Assembly: GCF_014529935.1 (NCBI RefSeq)
Contig: NZ_JACVFC010000003.1
Span: 744,001-808,000, forward strand
Direction of reading: 5' to 3'
DNA from: Chitinophaga qingshengii
GTDB taxonomy: Bacteria > Bacteroidota > Bacteroidia > Chitinophagales > Chitinophagaceae
Length of the DNA: 64,000 bases
In this document: positions 43,216 through 50,316 of the stretch, piece after piece
Layout: the number at the start of each line of letters is the position of its first letter
How positions within the stretch are numbered: position 1 is the first letter of the stretch
The notes under the pieces: model-generated
What the model saw: only the letters and a program-made list of their open reading frames with translations
Databases searched by the model: none
Told to the model about the DNA's origin: nothing
Program-made: the position numbers and the translations under genes

Positions 43216-43893
43216 CTACGCTAATGTTTCCAGTAAAATACGGGCTACTTCTTCTGATGATGCCGGGTTCTGGCCGGTGATCAGCAATCCGTCGCGGAGC
43301 GCATAGGAAGCCCAGTCCTTTCCTTTACTGTAAATACCGCCCAGCTGTTTAAGTTCATCTTCTACGAGAAAAGGCACCACCTTCGTCAGTTGAACGGCTT
43401 CCTCTTCGGTATTGCTGAAACCTGTTACCTCCTTGCCTTTGACCAACGCTTCACCATTGGGTGCTTTTACTTTTTTTAGTACACCCGGCGCATGGCATAC
43501 CAGGGCAACCGGTTTGTTTTGTTTGTAAAAGGTTTCTATCAGCGCAATGGAATTGGGATCATTGGCAAGATCCCACAGAGGGCCATGACCACCGGGATAA
43601 AACACGGCGTCATAATCGTCAGCTGCTATTTCATTGAGCTTGGCTGTATGAGCCAGTTTGTTCTGTAGCGCCGCATCTTTATCAAAACGTTGCGTCGCCG
43701 CCGTTTGGAAGTCGGGGAGGGCGCTCTTCGGGTCAATCGGCGGCTGCCCGCCTTTGGGCGATGCAAGGGAAACCTCGGCGCCGGCATCTGCCAATGCGTA
43801 ATAGGGCGCCGCAAATTCTTCTATCCAGAAACCGGTCTTTTGCCCGGTATTACCCAATTCATTATGGGAGGTCAATACAATTAATACTTTCAT
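43216..43893 (-). CDS. DJ-1/PfpI-family (Hsp31-like) protein
   Basis: 225 residues. The nucleophile elbow is PVALVCHAPGVL with Cys133 and His134, and a Glu near residue 25 (GFWIEEFAAPYYAL) can activate it. 'DAVFYPGGHGPLWDL' is the conserved oxyanion strand. This pattern fits Hsp31/YDR533C-like glyoxalase III or deglycase-type proteins in the class I glutamine amidotransferase fold. It sits between ohr (9 bp) and ohrR (24 bp), which suggests a role in damage from reactive electrophiles during peroxide stress. Confidence 0.88.
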   Translation of the reverse strand: MKVLIVLTSHNELGNTGQKTGFWIEEFAAPYYALADAGAEVSLASPKGGQPPIDPKSALPDFQTAATQRFDKDAALQNKLAHTAKLNEIAADDYDAVFYPGGHGPLWDLANDPNSIALIETFYKQNKPVALVCHAPGVLKKVKAPNGEALVKGKEVTGFSNTEEEAVQLTKVVPFLVEDELKQLGGIYSKGKDWASYALRDGLLITGQNPASSEEVARILLETLA

Positions 43894-43902
43894 AAAACAG
43901 TT

Positions 43903-44319
43903 TTAAATCACTTCAAGATCAACAGTTATATTACCACGGGTAGCCAGGGAATAAGGACATACCTGGTGCGCTTTTGCAACCAGTTCCTGCGCCACCTCGG
44001 CATCAGTTCCCGGAATATGTACCTGTAGCTTTACAGATAACCCATAAGCGCCTGTATTGTTCTTACCGAGACTAACTTCCGCCGTAACGGCAGTCGTACC
44101 GGTTTGTACCCGCTGCGTCCGGATAACCAGGTTCAGGGCGCTGTCAAAACAGGCGGCATAACCTGCCGCGAAAAGTTGCTCAGGGTTGGTATAAGCCCCG
44201 CCCTGGCCGCCCATTGCGGTAGGTATTTTCACTTCCAGGTCCAGCACGCCGTCTGAACTGCTTACATGTCCGTTTCTTCCGCCGGTTGCGGTGGCTTGCG
44301 CCGTATAAATAATCTCCAT
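43903..44319 (-). CDS. ohr: Organic hydroperoxide resistance protein (OsmC/Ohr family)
   Basis: 138 residues from ATG 44319; the longer frame to 44421 runs through the operator and is rejected. Both catalytic cysteines are present: Cys57 in FAAGYAACF and Cys121 in QVCPYSLATRGN. The N-terminal 'YTAQATATGGRNGHVSSSDG' is typical of Ohr, not OsmC. It reduces organic hydroperoxides in the cytoplasm. First gene of the peroxide operon, with an ATTGT/ACAAT palindrome upstream. Confidence 0.95.
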   Translation of the reverse strand: MEIIYTAQATATGGRNGHVSSSDGVLDLEVKIPTAMGGQGGAYTNPEQLFAAGYAACFDSALNLVIRTQRVQTGTTAVTAEVSLGKNNTGAYGLSVKLQVHIPGTDAEVAQELVAKAHQVCPYSLATRGNITVDLEVI

Positions 44320-44348
44320 GTCTGTAAATTTTAATAGTGTAAAATTAA

Positions 44349-44360
44349 ATTGTGTACAAT
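44349..44360. promoter_or_regulatory. Candidate OhrR operator
   Basis: ATTGT-GT-ACAAT is a perfect inverted repeat 30 bp upstream of the ohr ATG, inside an AT-rich region. Known OhrR boxes are AT-rich inverted repeats containing TACAATT/AATTGTA halves, which this resembles. A TAATTTTA element (minus strand) just downstream could be the -7 box. Confidence 0.55.
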
Positions 44361-44413
44361 ATATTTCCAAATATTTTTTTAGTGAGAGATGATCGTGTGC
44401 TGTGAAAAAAATC

Positions 44414-44457
44414 TTGCGCATTCAATTTATTTTATTTTACTTTGCGTCAGAATGACG
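44414..44457 (+). promoter_or_regulatory. Candidate promoter and inverted repeat of the ADP-ribose operon
   Basis: A TTG at 44414-44416 is followed 20 bp later by TTACTTTG (44437-44444), one mismatch from TAnnTTTG. Immediately after it lies CGTCA-GAA-TGACG (44445-44457), a perfect 5-bp inverted repeat at the expected transcription start, which could be an operator. The operon's first ATG is at 44531. Confidence 0.45.
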
Positions 44458-44530
44458 TAAACGAAAAATATCAGCATCGGAAGCGAACCCCATATATGCT
44501 TTCAATTACCTGGTGTATAAAAAAGACTAC

Positions 44531-45379
44531 ATGAATAAACAAGCAAGAACCCGTGTTGCCTGGGAAACAATGGATATCCTGACCAATGGCAGTTATGTTA
44601 ATTCCCGAAAGGAAACCATATCTATCCGGCCCGCCCTGCAATACGCCGCAGATAACACCGTGTTATACCGCCCTGAAGACTTCGAAATGGTATATCGTCA
44701 ACGGGATCAGTCACCGGCTCAGGAACCGGGTGTAATTGAAGTGACAGGGGAAAGCACCTTCGCCGCTGCTTATCGGCTGATAGTGGCAGAAAAACAAAAA
44801 GATGTTTGCTGCCTCAATTTTGCTTCGGCTAAAAATCCCGGTGGTGGCTTTCTGAGTGGCGCCCATGCACAGGAAGAAGCCCTGGCCAGGGCCAGTGGCT
44901 TATATACCTGCCTGCAACGCAAAGTGGAAATGTACCAGATCAACCGCAACGATGGTAGCTGCCTCTATACGGATCATATGATCTACTCTCCGCTGGTGCC
45001 GGTATTCCGTAACGATGCCGGCAAGTTGTTGGATGATTATTATACTGTATCCGTTATCACAGCTCCAGCGGTGAATGCAGGCGCTGTAAAAGATAATGAA
45101 CCGGCAAACGTACATCGTATTGACACGGTGATGGCATCCAGGATGGAGAAATTGTTATCGGTAGCAGTAGCACAGGGACAAACAACCATCATACTCGGCG
45201 CCTGGGGCTGCGGCGTTTTCCGGAATGATAAAGCAGCTGTGGCTGGTGGATTTGCTTCGTTGTTGAACAGCGATAAATTCCGCCACCGGTTTACAAAAAT
45301 AGTGTTTGCAGTATATGACAACACAACCGGTCAGGAGACTATTCGTACATTTAAAAACAAACTGACACATGACTTATAA
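44531..45379 (+). CDS. TIGR02452-family PARG-like ADP-ribose glycohydrolase
   Basis: 282 residues from ATG 44531 (the frame also has an upstream ATG at 44513). The family opening 'RTRVAWETMDILTNGSYVN' is present. The macro-fold PARG signature is intact: NPGGGFLSGAHAQEEALARA with the catalytic QEE Glu pair. The second ribose loop is TIILGAWGCGVFRND. Bacterial-type PARGs remove ADP-ribose from modified macromolecules. The gene overlaps the NADAR gene by 11 bp, so the two products are made together. The substrate in this host is unknown. Confidence 0.88.
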   Translation: MNKQARTRVAWETMDILTNGSYVNSRKETISIRPALQYAADNTVLYRPEDFEMVYRQRDQSPAQEPGVIEVTGESTFAAAYRLIVAEKQKDVCCLNFASAKNPGGGFLSGAHAQEEALARASGLYTCLQRKVEMYQINRNDGSCLYTDHMIYSPLVPVFRNDAGKLLDDYYTVSVITAPAVNAGAVKDNEPANVHRIDTVMASRMEKLLSVAVAQGQTTIILGAWGCGVFRNDKAAVAGGFASLLNSDKFRHRFTKIVFAVYDNTTGQETIRTFKNKLTHDL

Positions 45380-45920
45380 TAACCAGTGGTTAATCGACAG
45401 ATACCAGCGTAAAGATAAAATCAAGTACCTGTTTTTCTGGGGACACCAGGTGGGGCCTGATGGAACGGTCACCCAGGGCTGTTTAAGCCAGTGGTGGGTA
45501 GCTCCCTTCCAGGAAAACGGTATTGTATATCCTACCGCGGAACATTGGATGATGGCCGGTAAAGCCAGGCTGTTCAAAGACGATGCCACCTTACAGCGTA
45601 TCCTCAAAGCGAAAACGCCCGCAGAAGCTAAAAAACTGGGCCGGCAGGTACAGCGTTTCAATCCGGTCATCTGGGATGAACATAAATCGGATATCGTAAC
45701 GGAAGGCAATGTCCTGAAGTTTTCGCAGCATCCGGAACTAAAAACATTTTTATTAAACACTAAAGACCGCGTACTGGTAGAAGCCAGTCCTGTCGACTCC
45801 ATATGGGGCATCGGCATGAAAGCCGATAACGAACATGCGGAGAATCCCCTGCGCTGGAAAGGCCAGAACCTGTTGGGTTATGCGCTCATGGCCGTCAGGG
45901 ACAAACTATCAACATCATGA
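45369..45920 (+). CDS. NADAR-family (YbiA-like) N-glycosidase
   Basis: 183 residues. NADAR motifs: YLFFWGHQ, CLSQWWVAPF, YPTAEHWMMAGKARLF, then 'PAEAKKLGRQVQRF', SIWGIGMKADN and the terminal GQNLLGYALMAVRD. NADAR proteins cleave N-glycosidic bonds of riboflavin intermediates or of ADP-ribosylated guanine bases in known cases. Here it overlaps both neighbours (11 bp with the PARG-like gene, 4 bp with KptA), which favours a role in ADP-ribose chemistry on nucleic acid or nucleotides instead of riboflavin. Confidence 0.9.
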   Translation: MTYNNQWLIDRYQRKDKIKYLFFWGHQVGPDGTVTQGCLSQWWVAPFQENGIVYPTAEHWMMAGKARLFKDDATLQRILKAKTPAEAKKLGRQVQRFNPVIWDEHKSDIVTEGNVLKFSQHPELKTFLLNTKDRVLVEASPVDSIWGIGMKADNEHAENPLRWKGQNLLGYALMAVRDKLSTS

Positions 45921-46459
45921 ACGAGAAAAGAATTAAAAATATCAGCAAATTTCTGAGTCTTATACTCCGGCATAGCCCGGAAACCATCGGCCTGCAACTG
46001 GATAGCCAGGGATGGGCCAGTATACAGGAACTGATGAGCAAGGCTGCCGGAAAAGGACAACGGTTTACAGTAGATGAACTGCTCATCGTAGTGGCAGAAA
46101 ACGATAAACAACGTTTTGCACTGAGTGAAGACAATACCCGTATCCGGGCCAACCAGGGGCACTCCGTTAAGATTGCGCTGGATCTGGAAGCCGTTGCGCC
46201 ACCGGAATACCTGTACCACGGCACCGTTGGTAAATTCATGCCAGCCATCCGTAAGGAGGGACTGCTTAAAATGAGCCGGCATCACGTACACCTTTCTGAA
46301 AAAAGGGATACAGCCGTGGCCGTAGGCTCCCGTCGCGGCCTGCCAGTGATACTCACTGTCCATAGTGGCCGCATGTTCCGCGATGGTATGCCATTTTTCT
46401 GCTCTGCCAATAATGTTTGGCTCACAGACCATGTACCCGTGAAGTACATCGAATTTTAA
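45917..46459 (+). CDS. kptA: RNA 2'-phosphotransferase (Tpt1/KptA family)
   Basis: 180 residues, full length. Conserved blocks: LILRHSPETIGL (Arg18-His19), RIRANQGHS (75-83), YLYHGTVGKF (98-107) and RHHVHLSEK (121-129). KptA uses NAD+ to remove an internal 2'-phosphate from RNA, releasing ADP-ribose 1''-2''-cyclic phosphate and nicotinamide. Some family members instead cap nucleic acid 5' phosphates with ADP-ribose. Its ATG overlaps the NADAR stop (ATGA), so the three enzymes form one translation-coupled unit. Confidence 0.95.
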   Translation: MNEKRIKNISKFLSLILRHSPETIGLQLDSQGWASIQELMSKAAGKGQRFTVDELLIVVAENDKQRFALSEDNTRIRANQGHSVKIALDLEAVAPPEYLYHGTVGKFMPAIRKEGLLKMSRHHVHLSEKRDTAVAVGSRRGLPVILTVHSGRMFRDGMPFFCSANNVWLTDHVPVKYIEF

Positions 46460-46473
46460 AATGCGGATCTTTG

Positions 46474-46493
46474 CCCACGGCATTAGCCGTGGC
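46474..46493. repeat. REP-like GC hairpin, copy 1
   Basis: CCACGGC-ATTA-GCCGTGG lies in the spacer between kptA and map. A near-identical hairpin (CCACGGC-TTCA-GCCGTGG) occurs at 57490-57507. Such elements are usually spread by REP-associated tyrosine transposases; no such gene is in the window. Confidence 0.7.
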
Positions 46494-46510
46494 TTCCCAT
46501 CCGCCCCGTT

Positions 46511-46542
46511 TTTGACGATTTGCCGCCGTTTGCCTACCTTTA
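46511..46542 (+). promoter_or_regulatory. Promoter of map
   Basis: TTTG (46511-46514) is followed 20 bp later by TACCTTTA (46535-46542), one mismatch from TAnnTTTG. The ATG at 46566 lies 23 bp downstream with an AGAAGGA Shine-Dalgarno-like stretch. Confidence 0.55.
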
Positions 46543-46565
46543 ATCAAGAACAAAACCAGAAGGAT

Positions 46566-47324
46566 ATGTCAATTACATCAGAAGCGGAATTACAAGGCAT
46601 GAAAAGAATCAGTGAGGTGGTGGCCACTACATTGAAGGAAATGCGCAACTATGCCAAACCGGGCATGTCAGCGCAGGAAGTAGATGAATTTGGCGGAGAA
46701 ATGTTGCAAAAATATGGTGCTAAATCTGCGCCGAAGCTGACTTATGGCTTCCCTGGCTGGACCTGCATCAGCGTTAACAATGAAATTGCGCACGGTATTC
46801 CCAAGGCATCTAAAATCCTGCGGGAAGGCGATCTGGTGAATATTGATGTGTCTGCGGAACTGGATGGCTTTTGGGCCGATAATGGCGGCTCTTTTGTATT
46901 GGGCGCAGACCTGCACCAGCATCAACCCCTGGTGGATGCGTCACGCAATATTCTGCTCAAAGCGCTCAGCCAGATCCGTGGTGGCGTAAAAATCGCTGAT
47001 ATCGGAAAACTGATAGAAAAAGAAGCGGGTAAAGCCGGATTTACGGTGATCCGCAACCTCGCCGGTCATGGGGTAGGCAGAAGCCTGCATGAAGCGCCGG
47101 AAGATATCCTCAACTGCTACGAACGCCGTAATAAGGAACGTTTCCGTAAAAACAGCGTGGTAGCCGTGGAAACCTTTATCTCCACTCATTCCAATTACGC
47201 CAACCAGGCCAATGACGGCTGGACGCTGATCGGTAATAAAGGCGGTTTTGTTGCCCAACATGAGCACACGATCGTCATTACCGATGGTCAACCCATCATT
47301 CTGACTGCTAATAACGAAATTTAG
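46566..47324 (+). CDS. map: Methionine aminopeptidase, type I
   Basis: 252 residues from ATG 46566; the longer frame to 46461 reads through the REP-like hairpin and is rejected. Metal ligands are visible: NIDVSAELDGFWADN (two Asp), NLAGHGVGRSLHE (His), AVETF (Glu) and FVAQHEHTIVIT (Glu). It removes the initiator Met from nascent proteins in the cytoplasm. It is a stand-alone copy outside a ribosomal operon, so a second map elsewhere is likely. Its stop lies inside the start of a long palindrome. Confidence 0.93.
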   Translation: MSITSEAELQGMKRISEVVATTLKEMRNYAKPGMSAQEVDEFGGEMLQKYGAKSAPKLTYGFPGWTCISVNNEIAHGIPKASKILREGDLVNIDVSAELDGFWADNGGSFVLGADLHQHQPLVDASRNILLKALSQIRGGVKIADIGKLIEKEAGKAGFTVIRNLAGHGVGRSLHEAPEDILNCYERRNKERFRKNSVVAVETFISTHSNYANQANDGWTLIGNKGGFVAQHEHTIVITDGQPIILTANNEI

Positions 47325-47408
47325 AAATTTAGCTATTTAGAAATTTACCTATTTGTTTATTGGGAACATTATAAATATCCAAATAACTAAATAGCTAAAT
47401 TTCTAAAT
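47319..47408. repeat. 22-bp perfect inverted repeat with 46-nt loop
   Basis: Arms 47319-47340 and 47387-47408 are perfect reverse complements built from ATTTAG words. The left arm contains the map stop codon. The loop holds further imperfect pairing (CTATTTG with CCAAATA). It probably forms the 3' end of the map transcript. Confidence 0.9.
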
Positions 47409-47411
47409 GCC

Positions 47412-47419
47412 TAAATTTG
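47412..47419 (+). promoter_or_regulatory. -7 box of the THUMP methyltransferase gene
   Basis: TAAATTTG matches TAnnTTTG exactly and ends only 4 bp before the ATG at 47424. If used, the transcript would be nearly leaderless. Confidence 0.4.
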
Positions 47420-47423
47420 CGGC

Positions 47424-48614
47424 ATGACGTCTTTATACACGAAGAAAGCGCCGGTAACGGTTACCTGCCACAAAAGGCTGACACCTTACCTCGAACAGGA
47501 AATTAAAGAACTGGGTTTTACAGTTGAAGAAACTTTTGTAACAGGTGTCCGCCTGTTTGCTTCCATCAATGAATGTATCCGCTTAAACCTCCAGCTGCGT
47601 TGCGCCAGCCAGGTATTATATAGCCTCCGGCAATTTGAAGCCCGCGATGCAGATGATATCTATCGCGAATTGAAATCCCACCCCTGGGAAACGATCCTGC
47701 CGGAAGACGGCTATTTCTCCATTACCAGCAACGTACAGAACGAAACGATCAATAACAGCATGTTTGCCAACCTGCGTGTTAAAGATGCGGTGATAGACCG
47801 TATGCGGGAGAAAACCGGTAAACGGCCATCTACCGGTGCGGCATTAACCGGCGCCGTAGTCCATCTGTTCTGGAAAAACGAAAACGCTGAAATATTCATC
47901 GATACCTCCGGCGATTCACTCGGCCGCCACGGATACCGTAAGATACCCGGTAAGGCGCCTATGCTGGAAGGATTGGCTGCTGCTACTATCCTGGCTACAC
48001 GCTGGGACCGTCGCTCACCTTTCGTCAATCCCATGTGCGGCTCCGGAACGGTGGCCATAGAAGCAGCGCTGATAGCGACCAACAGCCGACCCGGCCTGTT
48101 CCGCGATAACTACGCATTTATGCACCTGCAAGGCTACGATGAAAACATTTACCTGGAAGAAAGAGGACGCCTGGAAAGCCAGATGGTGGACGTACCAGGA
48201 TTACGCATTATCGCAACCGATTTAAGTCCGCTGGCAGTGGACAACGCCCGCAAAAACGCCAAAGCGGCCGGAGTTGCTGATCTGATCTCTTTTTCTGTCT
48301 GCGATTTTGCTGCGACACCGGTACCTGCCGATGCTGCCGGAGTGGTATATATGAACCCCGAATACGGGCTGCGCCTGGGAGAGATCTCCGCCCTGGAAGA
48401 AACGTATAGCCGTATCGGTGATTTCATGAAACAACGTTGTGGCGGTTATACCGGTTATATCTTTACCGGAAACCTGGACCTGGCCAAGAAAATAGGCCTC
48501 AAAGCCAAACGCCGCATAGAATTTTATAACAGTACCCTCGACTGCCGCCTGCTGGAATACGAACTGTATGCCGGTACCCGCGATGCCCGTAAACTGGCGC
48601 AGGAACAGGAATAA
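47424..48614 (+). CDS. THUMP-domain class I RNA methyltransferase
   Basis: 396 residues. The N-terminal ferredoxin-like and THUMP domains (about 10-160, with 'VTGVRLFASINECIRLNLQLRCASQV' in pieces) are followed by the Rossmann methyltransferase: NPMCGSGTVAIEAAL (SAM motif I), IIATDLSPLAVDNARKNAK and the catalytic loop YMNPEYGLRLGE. It matches the RlmL N-half/YpsC group that makes m2G in 23S rRNA. The usual NPPYG motif reads NPEYG here. Target site is inferred from family only. Confidence 0.88.
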   Translation: MTSLYTKKAPVTVTCHKRLTPYLEQEIKELGFTVEETFVTGVRLFASINECIRLNLQLRCASQVLYSLRQFEARDADDIYRELKSHPWETILPEDGYFSITSNVQNETINNSMFANLRVKDAVIDRMREKTGKRPSTGAALTGAVVHLFWKNENAEIFIDTSGDSLGRHGYRKIPGKAPMLEGLAAATILATRWDRRSPFVNPMCGSGTVAIEAALIATNSRPGLFRDNYAFMHLQGYDENIYLEERGRLESQMVDVPGLRIIATDLSPLAVDNARKNAKAAGVADLISFSVCDFAATPVPADAAGVVYMNPEYGLRLGEISALEETYSRIGDFMKQRCGGYTGYIFTGNLDLAKKIGLKAKRRIEFYNSTLDCRLLEYELYAGTRDARKLAQEQE

Positions 48615-48626
48615 CATCATCATATG

Positions 48627-48673
48627 CTGCATAAAAAAGCCAGGAGACCTATGCTCCGGGCTTTTTTATGCAG
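48627..48673. terminator. Strong bidirectional terminator
   Basis: A 15-bp perfect stem (48627-48641 with 48659-48673, AAAAAAGCC and GGCTTTTTT ends) encloses a second small stem GGAG/CTCC. It lies between the convergent methyltransferase and hydrolase genes. Confidence 0.93.
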
Positions 48674-48685
48674 ACAACACAGGGG

Positions 48686-49537
48686 TCATGCTCCTTTCTT
48701 CAAAAACGCTTTAATCAATCCCGCCACCTCATCATTGTATTCCTCCAGTAAAAAATGGCCGCCGTCAAACAGGTGCAGTTCCGCATTCGGCAGGTCGCGC
48801 AGATAAGCCGTGGCGCCTTCTCCCGGGAAAATGTTGTCGTTCTTGCCCCAGGTAATGAGGGTCGGTGGCTGGTGCTGCCGCATCCAGTCCTGCCATAGCG
48901 GATAAGCAGGGAAGTTGGCGCCATAGTTGGCGAACAACGCCCGTTGTACCGGTTTGTCAATAACGGCGGCGTCGAAGGTCCAGCCGTCCGGCGAAAACCG
49001 GGAAGGGTCCTTTGCACCAACCAGGTTAAGCGCCCACATCCCCTCCAGGCTCAGCATATTGTCAACAGCCGCCGCCAGGGCGGCAGTGTCTCCGGATTGT
49101 TGCAGCCGGCCTATTTCCTGAACAACTGGTCCCAATCCCTCCGTATAGGCGTTGGCGTTTTGAATCAGCAGTGAGCCTACCCATTCCGGGTGACGGGTAA
49201 TGATCCGGAAGCCAATAGGGCCGCCATAGTCCTGCATGTAGAGGTGAAAACGGGTGAGCCCCATTTGTTGAATGAACTGCTCCATCACAGCGGCTACATT
49301 GTCAAATGAGTACTCAAATGCATCAGGAGACGGTTTGCTGCTGTAACCAAAGCCGGGATAGTCCGGTGCAATTACCCGGTAGTCTTCCGCCAGCGCCGGT
49401 ATCAGGTTGCGGTACATATGAGACGAAGAAGGGAACCCATGTAATAACAATATTACAGGCGCTTGCGGCTTGCCCGCTTCCCGGTAAAAAATCTCCAGGT
49501 TGTTGACGGTGATACTGCGATAAAAAGTAGTGGCCAT
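48686..49537 (-). CDS. Alpha/beta hydrolase with Asp nucleophile (epoxide hydrolase/haloalkane dehalogenase-like)
   Basis: 283 residues from ATG 49537; the longer frame to 49570 would cover the operator. HGFPSSSHMYRNL (33-45) is the oxyanion region, MQDYGGPIGF carries Asp103 as nucleophile, and the base His is in FDGGHFLLEE. Asp instead of Ser at the elbow points to epoxide hydrolase or haloalkane dehalogenase chemistry. A TetR gene lies 53 bp upstream on the same strand, and both share an 18-bp palindrome. Confidence 0.88.
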   Translation of the reverse strand: MATTFYRSITVNNLEIFYREAGKPQAPVILLLHGFPSSSHMYRNLIPALAEDYRVIAPDYPGFGYSSKPSPDAFEYSFDNVAAVMEQFIQQMGLTRFHLYMQDYGGPIGFRIITRHPEWVGSLLIQNANAYTEGLGPVVQEIGRLQQSGDTAALAAAVDNMLSLEGMWALNLVGAKDPSRFSPDGWTFDAAVIDKPVQRALFANYGANFPAYPLWQDWMRQHQPPTLITWGKNDNIFPGEGATAYLRDLPNAELHLFDGGHFLLEEYNDEVAGLIKAFLKKGA

Positions 49538-49552
49538 ATATGAAAATTTAAA

Positions 49553-49570
49553 TTGTACTATTCGGTACAA
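49553..49570. promoter_or_regulatory. TetR operator upstream of the hydrolase gene
   Basis: TTGTACTATTCGGTACAA is an inverted repeat with one mismatched pair, 15 bp upstream of the ATG. It differs by one base from the site in front of the tetR gene (50182-50199). Confidence 0.7.
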
Positions 49571-49589
49571 AATTGAAGAAAAAAAAGTA

Positions 49590-50174
49590 CTAAAAAATAG
49601 GAGCGAGGTTGAGCGCTATCAGCTCCGACAAGCCGCTGGCCTGAGGATACATCCGTCGCGTAATATTGAGTCCATTCCACAGGTTCACCAGGTGCCGCGC
49701 CAGTAGTGGGGCAGGGGTGGTGGTTTTCAGTCGGCCGCTTTGCTGGGCCTCTTTGATGACTTTGGTGAACAACTGTTCCATCTGCTGTAAGCGTTGTACA
49801 GCTTTCTTTTCCAACGCAGGCTCGGTATGCGACAACTCGGCGATGGTATTGCCCATAAAACAGCCCTTCATATGTACCGCGCGGCTTTCCTGTGCTATAT
49901 CCCGGAAAAAGGCCAGTACGGCGGACAGGGGATCATCGTCAGCGGCAACGGCAGCTTTCAGTTTGGTAAAGGCGCGGGTGTTGAACTGCTCCAGTGCTTT
50001 TTCAAACAACTCCTGTTTGCCGCCGGGGAATGCATTGTAAAAACTGCCTTTGCCTATGCCCATGGCGGTCAGCAAGTCTTCTGTTGACGTGGCCTCATAG
50101 CCCCGTTCCCAGAATACGGCAGTAGCCTTACGAATAACTTCTTCTTCATCAAATATGCGATTGCGTCCTGCCAT
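49590..50174 (-). CDS. TetR/AcrR-family regulator
   Basis: 194 residues. The HTH is IRKATAVFWERGYEATSTEDLLTAMGIGKGSFYNAFPGGK in its usual N-terminal place (about 14-52). The C-terminal helical domain contains 'HMKGCFMGNTIAELSHTEPAL', a pattern of the YxaF/LmrA-like TetR group. It lies directly upstream of the hydrolase gene, with matched operators at both promoters, so it likely represses itself and the hydrolase until a substrate-like ligand binds. Confidence 0.93.
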   Translation of the reverse strand: MAGRNRIFDEEEVIRKATAVFWERGYEATSTEDLLTAMGIGKGSFYNAFPGGKQELFEKALEQFNTRAFTKLKAAVAADDDPLSAVLAFFRDIAQESRAVHMKGCFMGNTIAELSHTEPALEKKAVQRLQQMEQLFTKVIKEAQQSGRLKTTTPAPLLARHLVNLWNGLNITRRMYPQASGLSELIALNLAPIF

Positions 50175-50181
50175 AATTAAA

Positions 50182-50199
50182 TTGTACTATTCAGTACAA
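50182..50199. promoter_or_regulatory. TetR operator upstream of the tetR gene
   Basis: TTGTACT-ATTC-AGTACAA is a perfect 7-bp inverted repeat, 8 bp upstream of the tetR ATG, and repeats almost exactly at 49553-49570. Confidence 0.75.
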
Positions 50200-50272
50200 A
50201 AATAGGAAAAATATCCGCATAACAAAATTTCCTGCCGGAACAAAGGGTTATCAAGGGAGAAGAAGGAGGTCG

Positions 50273-50305
50273 AAAAAAAGAATGAAGGCTGTAACGCCTT
50301 CATTC
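50273..50305 (-). terminator. Terminator of the Lrp-type gene
   Basis: GAATGAAGGC (50280-50289) pairs with GCCTTCATTC (50296-50305); on the minus strand the stem is followed by a run of seven T. It lies 12 bp after the stop at 50317. Confidence 0.92.
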
Positions 50306-50316
50306 CGATATATTCA

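Noticed and set aside
46461..46565. N-terminal extension of methionine aminopeptidase
   Set aside because: It would translate through the REP-like hairpin and the promoter; ATG 46566 matches the usual length and has an AGAAGGA stretch.
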